NCBI GenBank assembly: GCA_003576705.1
Contig: QOZS01000005.1
Span: 1 to 64,000 of the forward strand
Source: Desertibaculum subflavum
GTDB taxonomy: Bacteria > Pseudomonadota > Alphaproteobacteria > Ferrovibrionales > Ferrovibrionaceae
Direction of reading: 5' to 3'
Length of the DNA: 64,000 nucleotides
The notes beneath the pieces were generated by a model, which saw only the letters and a program-made list of their open reading frames with translations, had not been told where the DNA came from and ran no database searches. This document shows positions 17,697 to 26,252 of the stretch, piece by piece. The stretch's first letter is position 1; each line of letters opens with the position of its first letter. A program made the position numbers and the translations under genes.

Positions 17697-18716
17697 ATGG
17701 AGAAGGTCCGCTCCCTGCTTGCGCGCTGGCTGCCCGCACTGCCGGGATGCATCGCGCTGGTCGGGGCCGCCTGCCTTGTTGCCGCCGATGCCGAGGCGGC
17801 CTGCACCGCCGGGGCCGACAGCAAGCGCCTGCAGATCCCCGCCCGCGAGGCGGACAAGATCCGCATCGCCACCTTCAACGTGCGCATCCTCTCCAACGCT
17901 TCGCGGGACGATTGCGAACTCGCCTATATCGCCGGGATCTTGCGCCATTTCGATCTCGTCGCGCTGCAGGAGCTGCGTGACGGCGACGTGCTCGACCGCC
18001 TGCGCAAGGCGCTGGATCAGGACAAGGTCGTGAAGGTGCCGAAGGACACCTGGCAGGCGGAGGTGAGCAAGCCCGTCGGGCGCGGCGTCAAGGAGCTCTA
18101 TGCCTTCCTGTACCGGCAGGACAGGCTCGAAGTGGTGGCCGAGGGCCGCCTTGTCGCCGACAAGAAGGACCAGTTCATCCGCGAGCCCTATTTCGCCTCG
18201 TTCCGTGCCGGCGACGACGAGTTCACCCTGCTGACCATCCACCTGCTATTCGGCACCGCCAAGGGCCGCGAGCTGGAGCTTGCGGCACTCGCGGACGAGT
18301 TCGGCAAGCTGCGCAAGCGCCAGCCGGCCGGCCGCCGGCTCATCCTGCTCGGCGATTTCAACGAGCCGCCGGAGAACAAGCGCTTCGCCGAAGCCTTGAA
18401 GACGGTGAGCCGCCTGAATTGCCGGATCGTCGAGGGGCCGGGCGTCAAGACGACGATTGGCGATGTCAGCCTGTACGACAACGTCTGCTATCTCGATGCC
18501 GGCAACGCGGCCAAGGACCCGGTCCGGATCCACGCGATCGAGAAGTTCGATTTCACCGTCTTCCGCGTAGATGCGTGTCTTGCGGGTATCACCGCGGCAC
18601 CGGATACGAAGGAGCACACCGCCGCTCGAAAGAAGTGCCTGGCCAAGGCGAGCCTGCCGGTCTCCGACCACCGCCCGGTCTGGTTCGACCTGCCGTTCCG
18701 TCCCGCCGAGGAGTGA
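17697..18716 (+). CDS. Secreted endonuclease/exonuclease/phosphatase-fold protein
   Basis: A 339-residue protein with a signal peptide (about 1-37, ending DAEAA) and a DNase I-like EEP domain. Visible active-site motifs are IATFNVRIL (near 57), the catalytic-type QELRD (near 92), LTIHLLFG, and LGDFNEPPENKRF (near 220) with the catalytic Asp and Asn; a late SDHRPVWFDL motif supplies the closing His. Such proteins cleave phosphodiester or phosphomonoester bonds of nucleic acids or lipids. Six cysteines or so suggest disulfides in the periplasm. The start at 17697 overlaps no other gene and follows the membrane protein by six bases. Confidence 0.85.
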   Translation: MEKVRSLLARWLPALPGCIALVGAACLVAADAEAACTAGADSKRLQIPAREADKIRIATFNVRILSNASRDDCELAYIAGILRHFDLVALQELRDGDVLDRLRKALDQDKVVKVPKDTWQAEVSKPVGRGVKELYAFLYRQDRLEVVAEGRLVADKKDQFIREPYFASFRAGDDEFTLLTIHLLFGTAKGRELELAALADEFGKLRKRQPAGRRLILLGDFNEPPENKRFAEALKTVSRLNCRIVEGPGVKTTIGDVSLYDNVCYLDAGNAAKDPVRIHAIEKFDFTVFRVDACLAGITAAPDTKEHTAARKKCLAKASLPVSDHRPVWFDLPFRPAEE

Positions 18717-18720
18717 CGCC

Positions 18721-19482
18721 TCAGCGCAGCAGGCCGTCCAGCGCCGGCAGGCCGATCAGGCCAGCCGCCGCGATCAGCGCGTAGGCGGTGCGGCGGAACA
18801 TCACCTCGCTCGCCCGACCGAACAGACGGGAGCCGCACCAGATGCCGAATCCATAGGCCGGCCCGGTCACCAGGGCGAGGCCGATGATGCTCGTGGTCAA
18901 CAGCCCGTTGGCGATATAGCTCGCGAAGACGAACGAGCTCGACACCGCGAAATAGAGCACGATGTTGGCCCGCACCCGCGCGGCATCGCTGGCGCCGCCG
19001 AGCCAATAGGCGACGACGGGCGGCCCGCCGACCTGGGCCAGGCCGCTGAACAGGCCGGCCACCGCGCCGACGCCGATGGTCAGCGGCACCTTCGGCCGAG
19101 CGCGGTAGCGCCAGCCGGAGACCAGCAGCGCCAACAGGGCGAAAATCATCGCCGTGATGACCCAGCGCACCGAAACGGGATCGCTCCGGCTCAGGATCCA
19201 GGCGCCGGTCGGCACGCCGGCGAGCGTGCCGGTCGCCATCACGGCGACGTCGCGCTTCGCGGCGCGCGGCCAGGCGCCCGGCACCATGCTGAGCGACAGG
19301 ATGGAATCGACCACCAGAAGAAGCGGCGCCGCGACCTTGGGACCTACCGCGGCGCTGGCGATCGGAATGAAGATCAGCGCCGCGCCGAAGCCGGAGAAGC
19401 CGCGCGAGGTGCCGGCGATCAGCGCCGCCAGGACGAGCGTGACCAGGGTCGGCGCGGCGACGCCGTCAAGCGATGACAGCAC
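18721..19482 (-). CDS. Sulfite exporter TauE/SafE family membrane protein
   Basis: A 253-residue protein with about eight hydrophobic helices and the two repeated halves typical of TauE/SafE transporters, including FSGFGAALIFIP near 30 and GGPPVVAYWLGG near 155. The family exports sulfite, sulfoacetate or related organic anions. The GTG at 19482 lies 12 bases after the amidase stop, so it is the last gene of a four-gene minus-strand operon with quinone oxidoreductase, a small protein and an amidase. An exporter in that setting could remove a product of amide breakdown, which is inference. No strong ribosome-binding site is visible, consistent with translational coupling. Confidence 0.85.
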   Translation of the reverse strand: MLSSLDGVAAPTLVTLVLAALIAGTSRGFSGFGAALIFIPIASAAVGPKVAAPLLLVVDSILSLSMVPGAWPRAAKRDVAVMATGTLAGVPTGAWILSRSDPVSVRWVITAMIFALLALLVSGWRYRARPKVPLTIGVGAVAGLFSGLAQVGGPPVVAYWLGGASDAARVRANIVLYFAVSSSFVFASYIANGLLTTSIIGLALVTGPAYGFGIWCGSRLFGRASEVMFRRTAYALIAAAGLIGLPALDGLLR

Positions 19483-19494
19483 GATAGGGTGGCG

Positions 19495-20913
19495 TCAGGC
19501 GATGTTCGGCCGGCGGCCCGCCCAGTCAGTCTCGCGCTCGTAGGCGCGCGCGACGCGACAGATCAGCGCCTCGTCCAGCGGCCGGCCCATGATCTGCAGG
19601 CCGATCGGCATGCCGCGCCGGTCGAAGCCCGCCGGCACGCTGATCGCCGGCACGCCGAGGAAATTGCCGAGCCGGGTGTAGCGGGCGATGGCGATCACCT
19701 TCTGCACCGCGCCGGCATCGCCGCCGACATCGGTCTCGGCGATGGTCGGCGTGGGGACCGGCGAGGTCGGCATCAGGAAGGCATCGGCGCCGTTCAGGCC
19801 GAGCTCGACGAACTCCGCGAGCAGGGGCCCGCGCAGGTTCAGCGCCTCCAGATAGCGCACCGCCGGCTGGTACAGGCCGGGCAGCAGCCGCGCCCGGGTC
19901 TGCGCGCCGTATTCCTGCGGCCGTTCGCGCAGCCAGTTGGCGTGATAGGCGGCGCCTTCGACCGAGATGACCAGCGTGGTCAACCGGTTGGCGCGGTCGA
20001 GGTCTGGCAGCCGGCCCGGTAGGATTTCGGCGCCGGCGCGTTTGAGCGTTTCGACGGCCGCATGGAACGCCGCCATCACCTCGCTGTCGCAATCGGCAAA
20101 GGCCTCGTCCCCCGGCACGGCGATGCGCAGGCCCTTCACACCTTCTTCCAGCGTCGTGAGCAGATCGGGCTGCGGCACGTCGAGCGTGGTCGGATCGCGC
20201 GGGTCGGGGCCGCAGATCGCTTCCAGCACCATCGCCGCGTCGCGCACCGAGCGAGCCAGCGGCCCGACATGGTCGAGCGAGAAGCAGAGCGGCATGGCGC
20301 CGGCGCGGCTGACCCGGCCGTAGGTCTGCTTGATGCCGACCACGCCACAGATCGAGGCCGGCAATCGGATCGAGCCACCGGTATCGGAGCCGAGCGCCGC
20401 CGGCACCAGCCGCGCCGCCACCGAAGCGCCGGAGCCGGAGGAGGAGCCGCCGGTGATCCGGCTCGTATCCCAGGGATTGCGCACATGGCCGGTAATCACG
20501 TTGTGCCCGGTAGGGCCGAGCGCGAATTCCACCATGTTGAGGCGGGCGATCTCGATCGCGCCGGCGGCGTCGAGCCGCTCCAGCACCGTCGCCGTCTCTT
20601 CGGCGGCGGTGCCGGCTAGGATGCGCGTGCCGCAGGCCGAGATGCGCCCCTCGCGGAACATCATGTCCTTATGCGCCATCGGCACGCCGTGCAGCGGTCC
20701 CGGCACGCGCCCGGCCGCCAGCAGCGCATCGGCCGCATCGGCCTGGGCCAGCGCGAAGGCCTCGTCGATCTGCGCCACGGCATTGAGCTTCGGCCCGATC
20801 GTCTTGAGGCGCGCGAGGCAGGCCGCGGTCGCCTCGGCCGAGGAGAACTGGCGCTCGCGGATGCCTTCCGCCAGCTCCGCGACGCCGAGGTCGGCGAGGT
20901 CAGCGCCCGGCAC
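19495..20913 (-). CDS. Amidase (amidase-signature family)
   Basis: A 472-residue amidase-signature hydrolase. The Ser-cisSer-Lys triad is visible as Lys82 (HKDMMF), the GGSSSGSG motif (155-162) and Ser181 within SDTGGSIR. The length and C-terminal part resemble AtzF/GatA-like enzymes that hydrolyse an amide or a carbamoyl group. The GTG start at 20913 lies inside the 3' end of the preceding small gene (14-base overlap), implying translational coupling. Because the upstream small protein resembles the AtzG/DUF4089 companions of amidases, the two may form a complex. The substrate is unknown; GatA is less likely, as gatB and gatC are absent. Confidence 0.9.
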   Translation of the reverse strand: MPGADLADLGVAELAEGIRERQFSSAEATAACLARLKTIGPKLNAVAQIDEAFALAQADAADALLAAGRVPGPLHGVPMAHKDMMFREGRISACGTRILAGTAAEETATVLERLDAAGAIEIARLNMVEFALGPTGHNVITGHVRNPWDTSRITGGSSSGSGASVAARLVPAALGSDTGGSIRLPASICGVVGIKQTYGRVSRAGAMPLCFSLDHVGPLARSVRDAAMVLEAICGPDPRDPTTLDVPQPDLLTTLEEGVKGLRIAVPGDEAFADCDSEVMAAFHAAVETLKRAGAEILPGRLPDLDRANRLTTLVISVEGAAYHANWLRERPQEYGAQTRARLLPGLYQPAVRYLEALNLRGPLLAEFVELGLNGADAFLMPTSPVPTPTIAETDVGGDAGAVQKVIAIARYTRLGNFLGVPAISVPAGFDRRGMPIGLQIMGRPLDEALICRVARAYERETDWAGRRPNIA

Positions 20914-21106
20914 GGCCGTCTCCCCGTCCGGCGACGAGGCCGACCGTGACGATGTAGCTGCCCGGCTCCGATCCGAAGGGCAGGACGGAGGCGTCCTGCC
21001 GGATGGCCTCGGCGGTCGCGGCGGCGACGGCGGCGGCGCCGTCTGCCTCCGCCGGGGCGAGGGTGATGCCGTGCACCACCTTCGCGTAGTCAGCTGCCTC
21101 GCTCAC
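20900..21106 (-). CDS. Small amidase-associated protein (AtzG/DUF4089-like)
   Basis: A 68-residue protein with a helical N-terminus starting MSEAADYAKVVHG and ending in a Gly/Arg-rich tail. Its ATG overlaps the stop of the quinone oxidoreductase gene by four bases, and its end overlaps the amidase start. Position and size match the small AtzG-like (DUF4089) subunits encoded directly before amidases, but residue similarity is weak by eye and the assignment leans on context. It is probably real because the two overlaps leave no room for another start. Confidence 0.6.
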   Translation of the reverse strand: MSEAADYAKVVHGITLAPAEADGAAAVAAATAEAIRQDASVLPFGSEPGSYIVTVGLVAGRGDGRAGR

Positions 21107-22077
21107 GGCAGCAGCACCGTGGAGCCGGTGGTCTTACGGCCCTCCAGATCGCGATGCGCCTGCGGCGCCTCGGACAGCGGGTAGGTCTGGTTGATCTTGA
21201 TTTTCACCGTCTTGTCGCCGACCACCTTGAACAAGTCGCGCGCCAGCGCCTGCAGGTCCTTCGGCTGCGCCGAATAGGTGAAGAGGGTCGGCCGGGTCAG
21301 GAACAGCGAGCCCTTCTGCGCCAGCACGCCGATCGGGAAGGGCGGCACCGCGCCGGAGGCATTGCCGAAGCTGACCATCATGCCGAGTGGGGCGAGGCAA
21401 TCGAGCGAGCCATCCCAGGTCGACTTGCCGACCGAATCATATACCACCGGCACGCCCTTGCCTTTGGTGATCTGCTTCACCCGCTCGACGAAATTCTCCT
21501 TGTTGTAGTTGATGACGTGCTTGCAGCCGGCCGCCTTGGCGAGCTTCGCCTTCTCGTCGGAGCCGACGGTGCCGATCACGGTGGCGCCCAGCGCCTTGGC
21601 CCATTGGCAGGCGATCAGGCCGACGCCGCCGGCCGCGGCGTGCCAGAGGATCGTCATGCCCGGCTTCACCTTGAAAGTGCGCTTCAGCAGGAAGCAGGCG
21701 GTCATGCCCTTCAGCATCATCGAGGCGGCGGTCTTGTCGCTCACCCCCTTGGGCAGCTTGACCAGCCGGTCGGCCGGGTAGATCCGCTGTTCCGAATAGG
21801 CGCCAAGCGGCCCGCCGTTATAGGCGACGCGGTCACCGACCTTGAGGCCCTTGACGCCGGGCCCGAGTGCCTCCACCACGCCGGCGCCCTCGACGCCGAT
21901 GCCGGAGGGCAGCGGCAGGGGATAGAGGCCGGAGCGGTGATAGGTGTCGATGTAGTTGATGCCGACGGCGGTGTGCCTGATCAGCGCCTCGCCGCGCCCC
22001 GGCGCCTTGACCTCCACATCGGTCCATTCCATCACTTCCGGACCGCCGGTACGCGCAAAGCGGAATGCCTTCGTCAT
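21103..22077 (-). CDS. NADPH:quinone oxidoreductase (Qor, MDR family)
   Basis: A 324-residue zinc-free MDR protein, typical in length for quinone oxidoreductase QorA/crystallin-zeta. It reduces quinones one electron at a time, or reduces alkenals, using NADPH. The motif HAAAGGVGLIACQWAK near 145 is the nucleotide-binding AAGGVG. The cysteines and Glu that bind zinc in alcohol dehydrogenases are absent. It is the first gene of the minus-strand operon that continues into the small protein, amidase and TauE/SafE. ATG 22077 has GGGGAGAG upstream. Confidence 0.9.
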   Translation of the reverse strand: MTKAFRFARTGGPEVMEWTDVEVKAPGRGEALIRHTAVGINYIDTYHRSGLYPLPLPSGIGVEGAGVVEALGPGVKGLKVGDRVAYNGGPLGAYSEQRIYPADRLVKLPKGVSDKTAASMMLKGMTACFLLKRTFKVKPGMTILWHAAAGGVGLIACQWAKALGATVIGTVGSDEKAKLAKAAGCKHVINYNKENFVERVKQITKGKGVPVVYDSVGKSTWDGSLDCLAPLGMMVSFGNASGAVPPFPIGVLAQKGSLFLTRPTLFTYSAQPKDLQALARDLFKVVGDKTVKIKINQTYPLSEAPQAHRDLEGRKTTGSTVLLP

Positions 22078-22254
22078 CGTCGCTCTCCCCTCTTAAGGGG
22101 GGCGATCATAACCAAACTTGCCAGATTTGCGCGCGCCCTCGAAACAGCGTCGTCGCTCTACCATTTTGGCAATCCGCGTGTCGCCGTCCCGTCAATCGAA
22201 GTAAACCCGCACCGCACGCGTCTCGAAGGTGCCAGGGTTGCTGCCTGCGATCTC

Positions 22255-22392
22255 TCAACGCTTTCCGCGCGGCTGGCCGATGGGTGGCGAGCCGTTGCGT
22301 GAGTGGAGCACGGTCGGGGCGCTCGCCGGAGGTGGCTTGGCAGCCTTCGGCTTCTTCGCTTCACGATTGCTGCGCTTTTGCCCTTTGGCCAT
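22255..22392 (-). CDS. Small basic conserved protein, 45 residues
   Basis: A 45-residue protein beginning MAKGQKRSNREAKKPKAAKP, rich in Lys, Arg and Pro. Short proteins with this same beginning are widespread in alphaproteobacteria and have no assigned function; that is from memory of the family, not a search. The ATG at 22392 has GGGAGTGA upstream. A longer frame extends upstream to 22710, but that part is not protein-like. The charge suggests nucleic-acid binding, which is speculative. Confidence 0.65.
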   Translation of the reverse strand: MAKGQKRSNREAKKPKAAKPPPASAPTVLHSRNGSPPIGQPRGKR

Positions 22393-22790
22393 GTGTGTCA
22401 CTCCCTGAATTGGCCCGATTGGCCATTGTTGCCGAATAGCGCACGCCGAAAGCGGATCGAATCGCGAGCCACTTCGCACCACGGCTTCTGACCCGGACCC
22501 TGGATCACGGGGAAGGCGCCGACGCAAACCTGCAGGCTGTCGCTGAAAAGCGCCCGCAGCAGGCAGGCACCCGGATCGCTTGTAGAGAAAAGGAGTGGGG
22601 GCTCTCCAAGCCGCTGGTGCCCAGCGCCACTTCTTTTGCCGACGCAATGCAAGATGGAGCAAGTGCTGGCAAAGGCAAGCTGTTTCGACCGCTCGGCGGC
22701 CGACGCGCAATTGCGGCGCGCGCGTCCTCTATCGTCTAACGGACGCCGCGTTCGATCGCAGCTACGTCGGCGTCGGTCAGGCGCCTGGAT
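22393..22790. other. 398-base stretch without a recognised gene
   Basis: Lies between the small basic protein gene and prpE. Short frames exist on both strands but none shows a ribosome-binding site with homology, and I found no tRNA fold, terminator with a T tract, or repeat. It probably contains the promoter of the small basic gene. Confidence 0.4.
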
Positions 22791-24695
22791 TCATCGACCC
22801 TTCTCTCCGTAGCCGGCGGCTTTCAGCGCTTCAGTGATCTCCGGCAGGACGGCCGGGTCGTCGATGGTCGCCGGTGCCGTCACCGCCTCGCCGTCGGCGA
22901 TCTTCCGCATGGTGCCGCGGAGCGTCTTGCCCGACCGGGTCTTGGGCAGGCGCGGCACCACCAGCGCGGTCTTGAACGAGGCGACGGGGCCGATCCGTTC
23001 GCGCACCAGGCCGATGCATTCGGTGGAGATCTCGCCCGGCGGCCGGTTGACGCCCGCCTTCAGCACCACGAGGCCGAGCGGCACCTGGCCCTTCAGCTGG
23101 TCTGCGACGCCGATCACCGCACATTCGGCGACGTCCGGATGGCTCGACAGCACCTCCTCCATCGCGCCGGTGGAGAGGCGGTGGCCAGCGACGTTGATGA
23201 TGTCGTCGGTGCGGCTCATCACGTAGAGATAGCCGTCCTCGTCCATGTAGCCGGCATCGGCCGTCTTGTAGAAGCCGGGGAACTCCTCGAAATAGCTCTT
23301 CACGAAGCCTTCGTCGTTCTGCCACAGCGTCGGGAAGCCGCCCGGCGGCAGCGGCAGCTTGACCACGATGGCGCCGGTCTCGCCTCGCTTCACTTCCTTC
23401 GCGTGCTCGTCGACCACCTGGATCTCGTAACCAGGCACGGGCTTGGTCGGGGAGCCGTACTTCACCGGGAGCGTGCCGAGGCCGACGCAGTTTGCCGCCA
23501 TCGGCCAGCCGGTCTCGGTCTGCCACCAGTGATCGAGGACAGGCTTGCGCAGCATCTGCTCGGCCCACTGGATGGTGTCGGGATCGGCACGCTCGCCGGC
23601 GAGGAACAGGGTACGGAATTTCGACAGGTCGTATTTGCGGATGAACTCGCCCTTCGGGTCGTCCCGCTTGATGGCGCGGAATGCCGTCGGCGCGGTGAAC
23701 AGCGCGGCCACCTTATGCTCGGCAATGATCCGCCAGTAGGTGCCCGGATCCGGCGTGCCGACCGGCTTGCCCTCGAACATGATCCCGGTCGCACCGTAGA
23801 GCAGCGGGGCATAGACGATGTAGCTGTGGCCGACCACCCAGCCGACATCGGAGGCGGCCCAGAACACCTCGCCCGGCTCGACGCCGTAGACGTTCTTCAT
23901 CGTCCAGTAGAGCGCGACCGCATGGCCGCCATTGTCGCGCACCACGCCCTTGGGGATGCCGGTGGTGCCGGAGGTGTAGAGCACGTAGAGCGGGTCGGTC
24001 GCCTTCACGGGCACGCAGCCCGCCTCGGGCGCCACCGCTTCCAGCGCGCGCCAGTCGTGGTCGCGGCCGGCCAGCATCTCGGCCGGCGCCTGCGGCCGCT
24101 GCAGCACGACGCAGGCATTCGGCTTCGACCTGGCCATGTCGATCGCCTGGTCGAGCAGCGGCTTGTATGGGATGGCGCGCGCGCCCTCGATGCCGCAGGA
24201 CGCGGCCATGATCACTTTGGGCTTGGCGTCGTCGATCCGGGTGGAAAGCTCCTTGGGCGCGAACCCGCCGAACACCACCGAATGCACCGCGCCGATGCGG
24301 GCGCAGGCCAGCATCGCCATGGCCGCTTCCGGCACCATCGGCATGTAGATCAGCACGCGGTCGCCCTTGGTGACGCCAAGCGTGGTCAGCATGCCGGCGA
24401 TCCGCGCCACGCGCGACTGCAGCTCGCGATAGGTGAAGCGCTGGATCGTGCCCGTCACCGGGCTGTCGTAGATCAACGCCACCTGGTCGGCCCGGCCGGC
24501 GGCGACATGCCGGTCGATGGCGTTATGGCAGGTGTTCATCTCGCCGCCGACGAACCACCGGGTGAAGGGCGGGCGGCTGTTGTCCAGCACCCGGTCGAAC
24601 GGCCGGCTCCAGTCGATCGCCTTGGCGGCTTCGGCCCAGAACCCCTCGCGGTCGTTGAGCGAGCGGTCGTAGACCTCCTGATAGCGGCTTTGCAT
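22791..24695 (-). CDS. prpE: Propionyl-CoA synthetase
   Basis: A 634-residue acyl-CoA synthetase activating propionate (ATP to AMP). It is closest to PrpE by its N-terminal ACAS domain, SRYQEVYDRSLND and FVGGEMNTCHNAIDRHV, and by its length. The AMP-binding motif YTSGTTGIPKG is near residue 240, WWQTETGWP near 390, and the catalytic acyl-lysine motif TRSGKTLRGTMRKI near 602. ATG 24695 has GGGAGGAAT upstream; the frame continues 57 bases further upstream without homology. It is a single-gene unit. No methylcitrate or methylmalonyl-CoA genes are nearby. Confidence 0.92.
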   Translation of the reverse strand: MQSRYQEVYDRSLNDREGFWAEAAKAIDWSRPFDRVLDNSRPPFTRWFVGGEMNTCHNAIDRHVAAGRADQVALIYDSPVTGTIQRFTYRELQSRVARIAGMLTTLGVTKGDRVLIYMPMVPEAAMAMLACARIGAVHSVVFGGFAPKELSTRIDDAKPKVIMAASCGIEGARAIPYKPLLDQAIDMARSKPNACVVLQRPQAPAEMLAGRDHDWRALEAVAPEAGCVPVKATDPLYVLYTSGTTGIPKGVVRDNGGHAVALYWTMKNVYGVEPGEVFWAASDVGWVVGHSYIVYAPLLYGATGIMFEGKPVGTPDPGTYWRIIAEHKVAALFTAPTAFRAIKRDDPKGEFIRKYDLSKFRTLFLAGERADPDTIQWAEQMLRKPVLDHWWQTETGWPMAANCVGLGTLPVKYGSPTKPVPGYEIQVVDEHAKEVKRGETGAIVVKLPLPPGGFPTLWQNDEGFVKSYFEEFPGFYKTADAGYMDEDGYLYVMSRTDDIINVAGHRLSTGAMEEVLSSHPDVAECAVIGVADQLKGQVPLGLVVLKAGVNRPPGEISTECIGLVRERIGPVASFKTALVVPRLPKTRSGKTLRGTMRKIADGEAVTAPATIDDPAVLPEITEALKAAGYGEKGR

Positions 24696-24869
24696 GCGCC
24701 TGATTCCTCCCGGCCCGAGGCCCGATGGGGGCAGGAAAGCGGAGCCGGGCACGCGGTGTCAACGGCGCAACGGCCCCCGGCATTCCGGCGGCAGATTGAC
24801 CGTTATCACGCGCTTTCGGCCCGCGCGACCGTTATGGTCGGGGCCGATCGGATTCGGATTCCTCTGAGC

Positions 24870-26246
24870 ATGTTGCGAACACTGGTACGCGCCGCGAGTT
24901 GGCGGCGGCGGATGGGCCTCGATACCCTCGCGCGGGAGCACCGTGCGGCGTTCCGCCGGGCGGAGATCGAAGGGCTGAAGCTCGCCTTCTATGCCCGCGC
25001 GGTGGCGGTGGCGGCGATCTCGACCTTTCTGATCGTGTTCTCCAACTACTACACGGCGCCGCTCTATCACATGGCCCTGCTGCTGGCGCTGCTCGGGCTC
25101 GGCGGCTTGAGCGTGCTGGCGGCGCGGCGGGGCTGGCCGGCCTGGACTTTCTATGTCGGCGCGGCGCTGGACGCGGCGCTGGTCGCCTTCGCCATCCTCT
25201 ATCCGAACCCGTTCGACCCGGAGGACATCCTGCCCCCGGCGGCGCGCTTCAAGTTCGACAACAGCCTCTATCTCCTGGTGCTGGTGGCGCATTACGCGCT
25301 GTCGTTCTCGGCCCGGCTGGTGCTCTGGGTCGGCGCCTCGGCGGCGGCGGCCTGGCTCGGCGCCGCGCTCTGGGTCATGTCGCAGCCGGGTTTCGGCCCG
25401 CGCAGCCCGGCGCCGGAGCCCTGGATCGGCGCGCCGGACGCCCAGCGCCTGGTCTACCTGACCGATCCCTGGGACCTTCGCGTCCTGACGCTGTCCAAGC
25501 AGATGATCCTGCTGGGGCTGGTGACCGGCACGGTGGCGCTGGGCGTCGCCCGTGCGCGGCGGCTGGTCGCCCGCCAGGCCGAGGCGGAGCGCGGCCGCGC
25601 CAATCTCGCCCGCTACGTCTCGCCCAACGTGACCAGCCTGTCGGCGGTCAAGGGGCCGACGCGCGCCACCGCCGCCATCCTGTTCGTCGACATCGTCGGC
25701 TTCACCCGCTTCACCGAGGAGGTGGATCCGGAGCATGCCGTCGAGCTGCTGCGCGACTTCTTCCGGCATGTCGCGCCCTGCGTGGGGAGCCATGGCGGCA
25801 CGCTCGACAAATATCTCGGCGACGGATTGATGGCGACCTTCGGCCTGCCGGTCGCGGGCAAGCGCGACGCGGTCGACGCGCTGGCCGCGGCCCGCGACAT
25901 GGCACAGGCGGTGACGGCCTGGAATGCAGAACGTGTTGCCACCGGGCAACCGACGGTCAAGGTCGGGATCGGCGTGCATTGGGGTCCGGTGGTCCTGACC
26001 GAGATCGGTGGCGAGCATCGGGTCGAGCTCGCCACGCTCGGCGATACCGTCAACGTAGCGAGCCGCCTGCAGGAGGCGACCCGCGGCCTCGACGTGGCGG
26101 TGGTCATCAGCGGCGCGCTGCGCTGGGCGGTGCTGTCCCAGGCCGACCTGGAAGAGGCGATCACCCTGCTCGACGGCTTCCTCGCCCAGCCGCCCGTCCA
26201 GCTCCGCGGCCGCGCCCACCTGATCGAAATCTGGACACTGGCTTAG
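24870..26246 (+). CDS. Class III adenylate/guanylate cyclase with membrane N-terminus
   Basis: A 458-residue protein with about six membrane helices (roughly 42-60, 66-84, 92-111, 131-150, 151-170 and 211-228) followed by a class III cyclase catalytic domain (about 250-440). Metal-binding Asp274 (FVDIVGFTRF) and Asp318 (KYLGDGLM) are present, as are Lys314 and Asp392, which favour ATP, and Asn395/Arg399 of the transition-state pair (VNVASR). It should make cAMP in response to a membrane or extracytoplasmic signal. The start is not certain; ATG 24870, ATG 24834 and ATG 24912 are in frame. It converges on the MetE-like gene with six bases between. Confidence 0.9.
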   Translation: MLRTLVRAASWRRRMGLDTLAREHRAAFRRAEIEGLKLAFYARAVAVAAISTFLIVFSNYYTAPLYHMALLLALLGLGGLSVLAARRGWPAWTFYVGAALDAALVAFAILYPNPFDPEDILPPAARFKFDNSLYLLVLVAHYALSFSARLVLWVGASAAAAWLGAALWVMSQPGFGPRSPAPEPWIGAPDAQRLVYLTDPWDLRVLTLSKQMILLGLVTGTVALGVARARRLVARQAEAERGRANLARYVSPNVTSLSAVKGPTRATAAILFVDIVGFTRFTEEVDPEHAVELLRDFFRHVAPCVGSHGGTLDKYLGDGLMATFGLPVAGKRDAVDALAAARDMAQAVTAWNAERVATGQPTVKVGIGVHWGPVVLTEIGGEHRVELATLGDTVNVASRLQEATRGLDVAVVISGALRWAVLSQADLEEAITLLDGFLAQPPVQLRGRAHLIEIWTLA

Positions 26247-26252
26247 TAGGGC

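Noticed and set aside
22393..22790. A tRNA or small-RNA gene in the gap before prpE
   Set aside because: No cloverleaf, TTCRANY loop or terminator with T tract was found.
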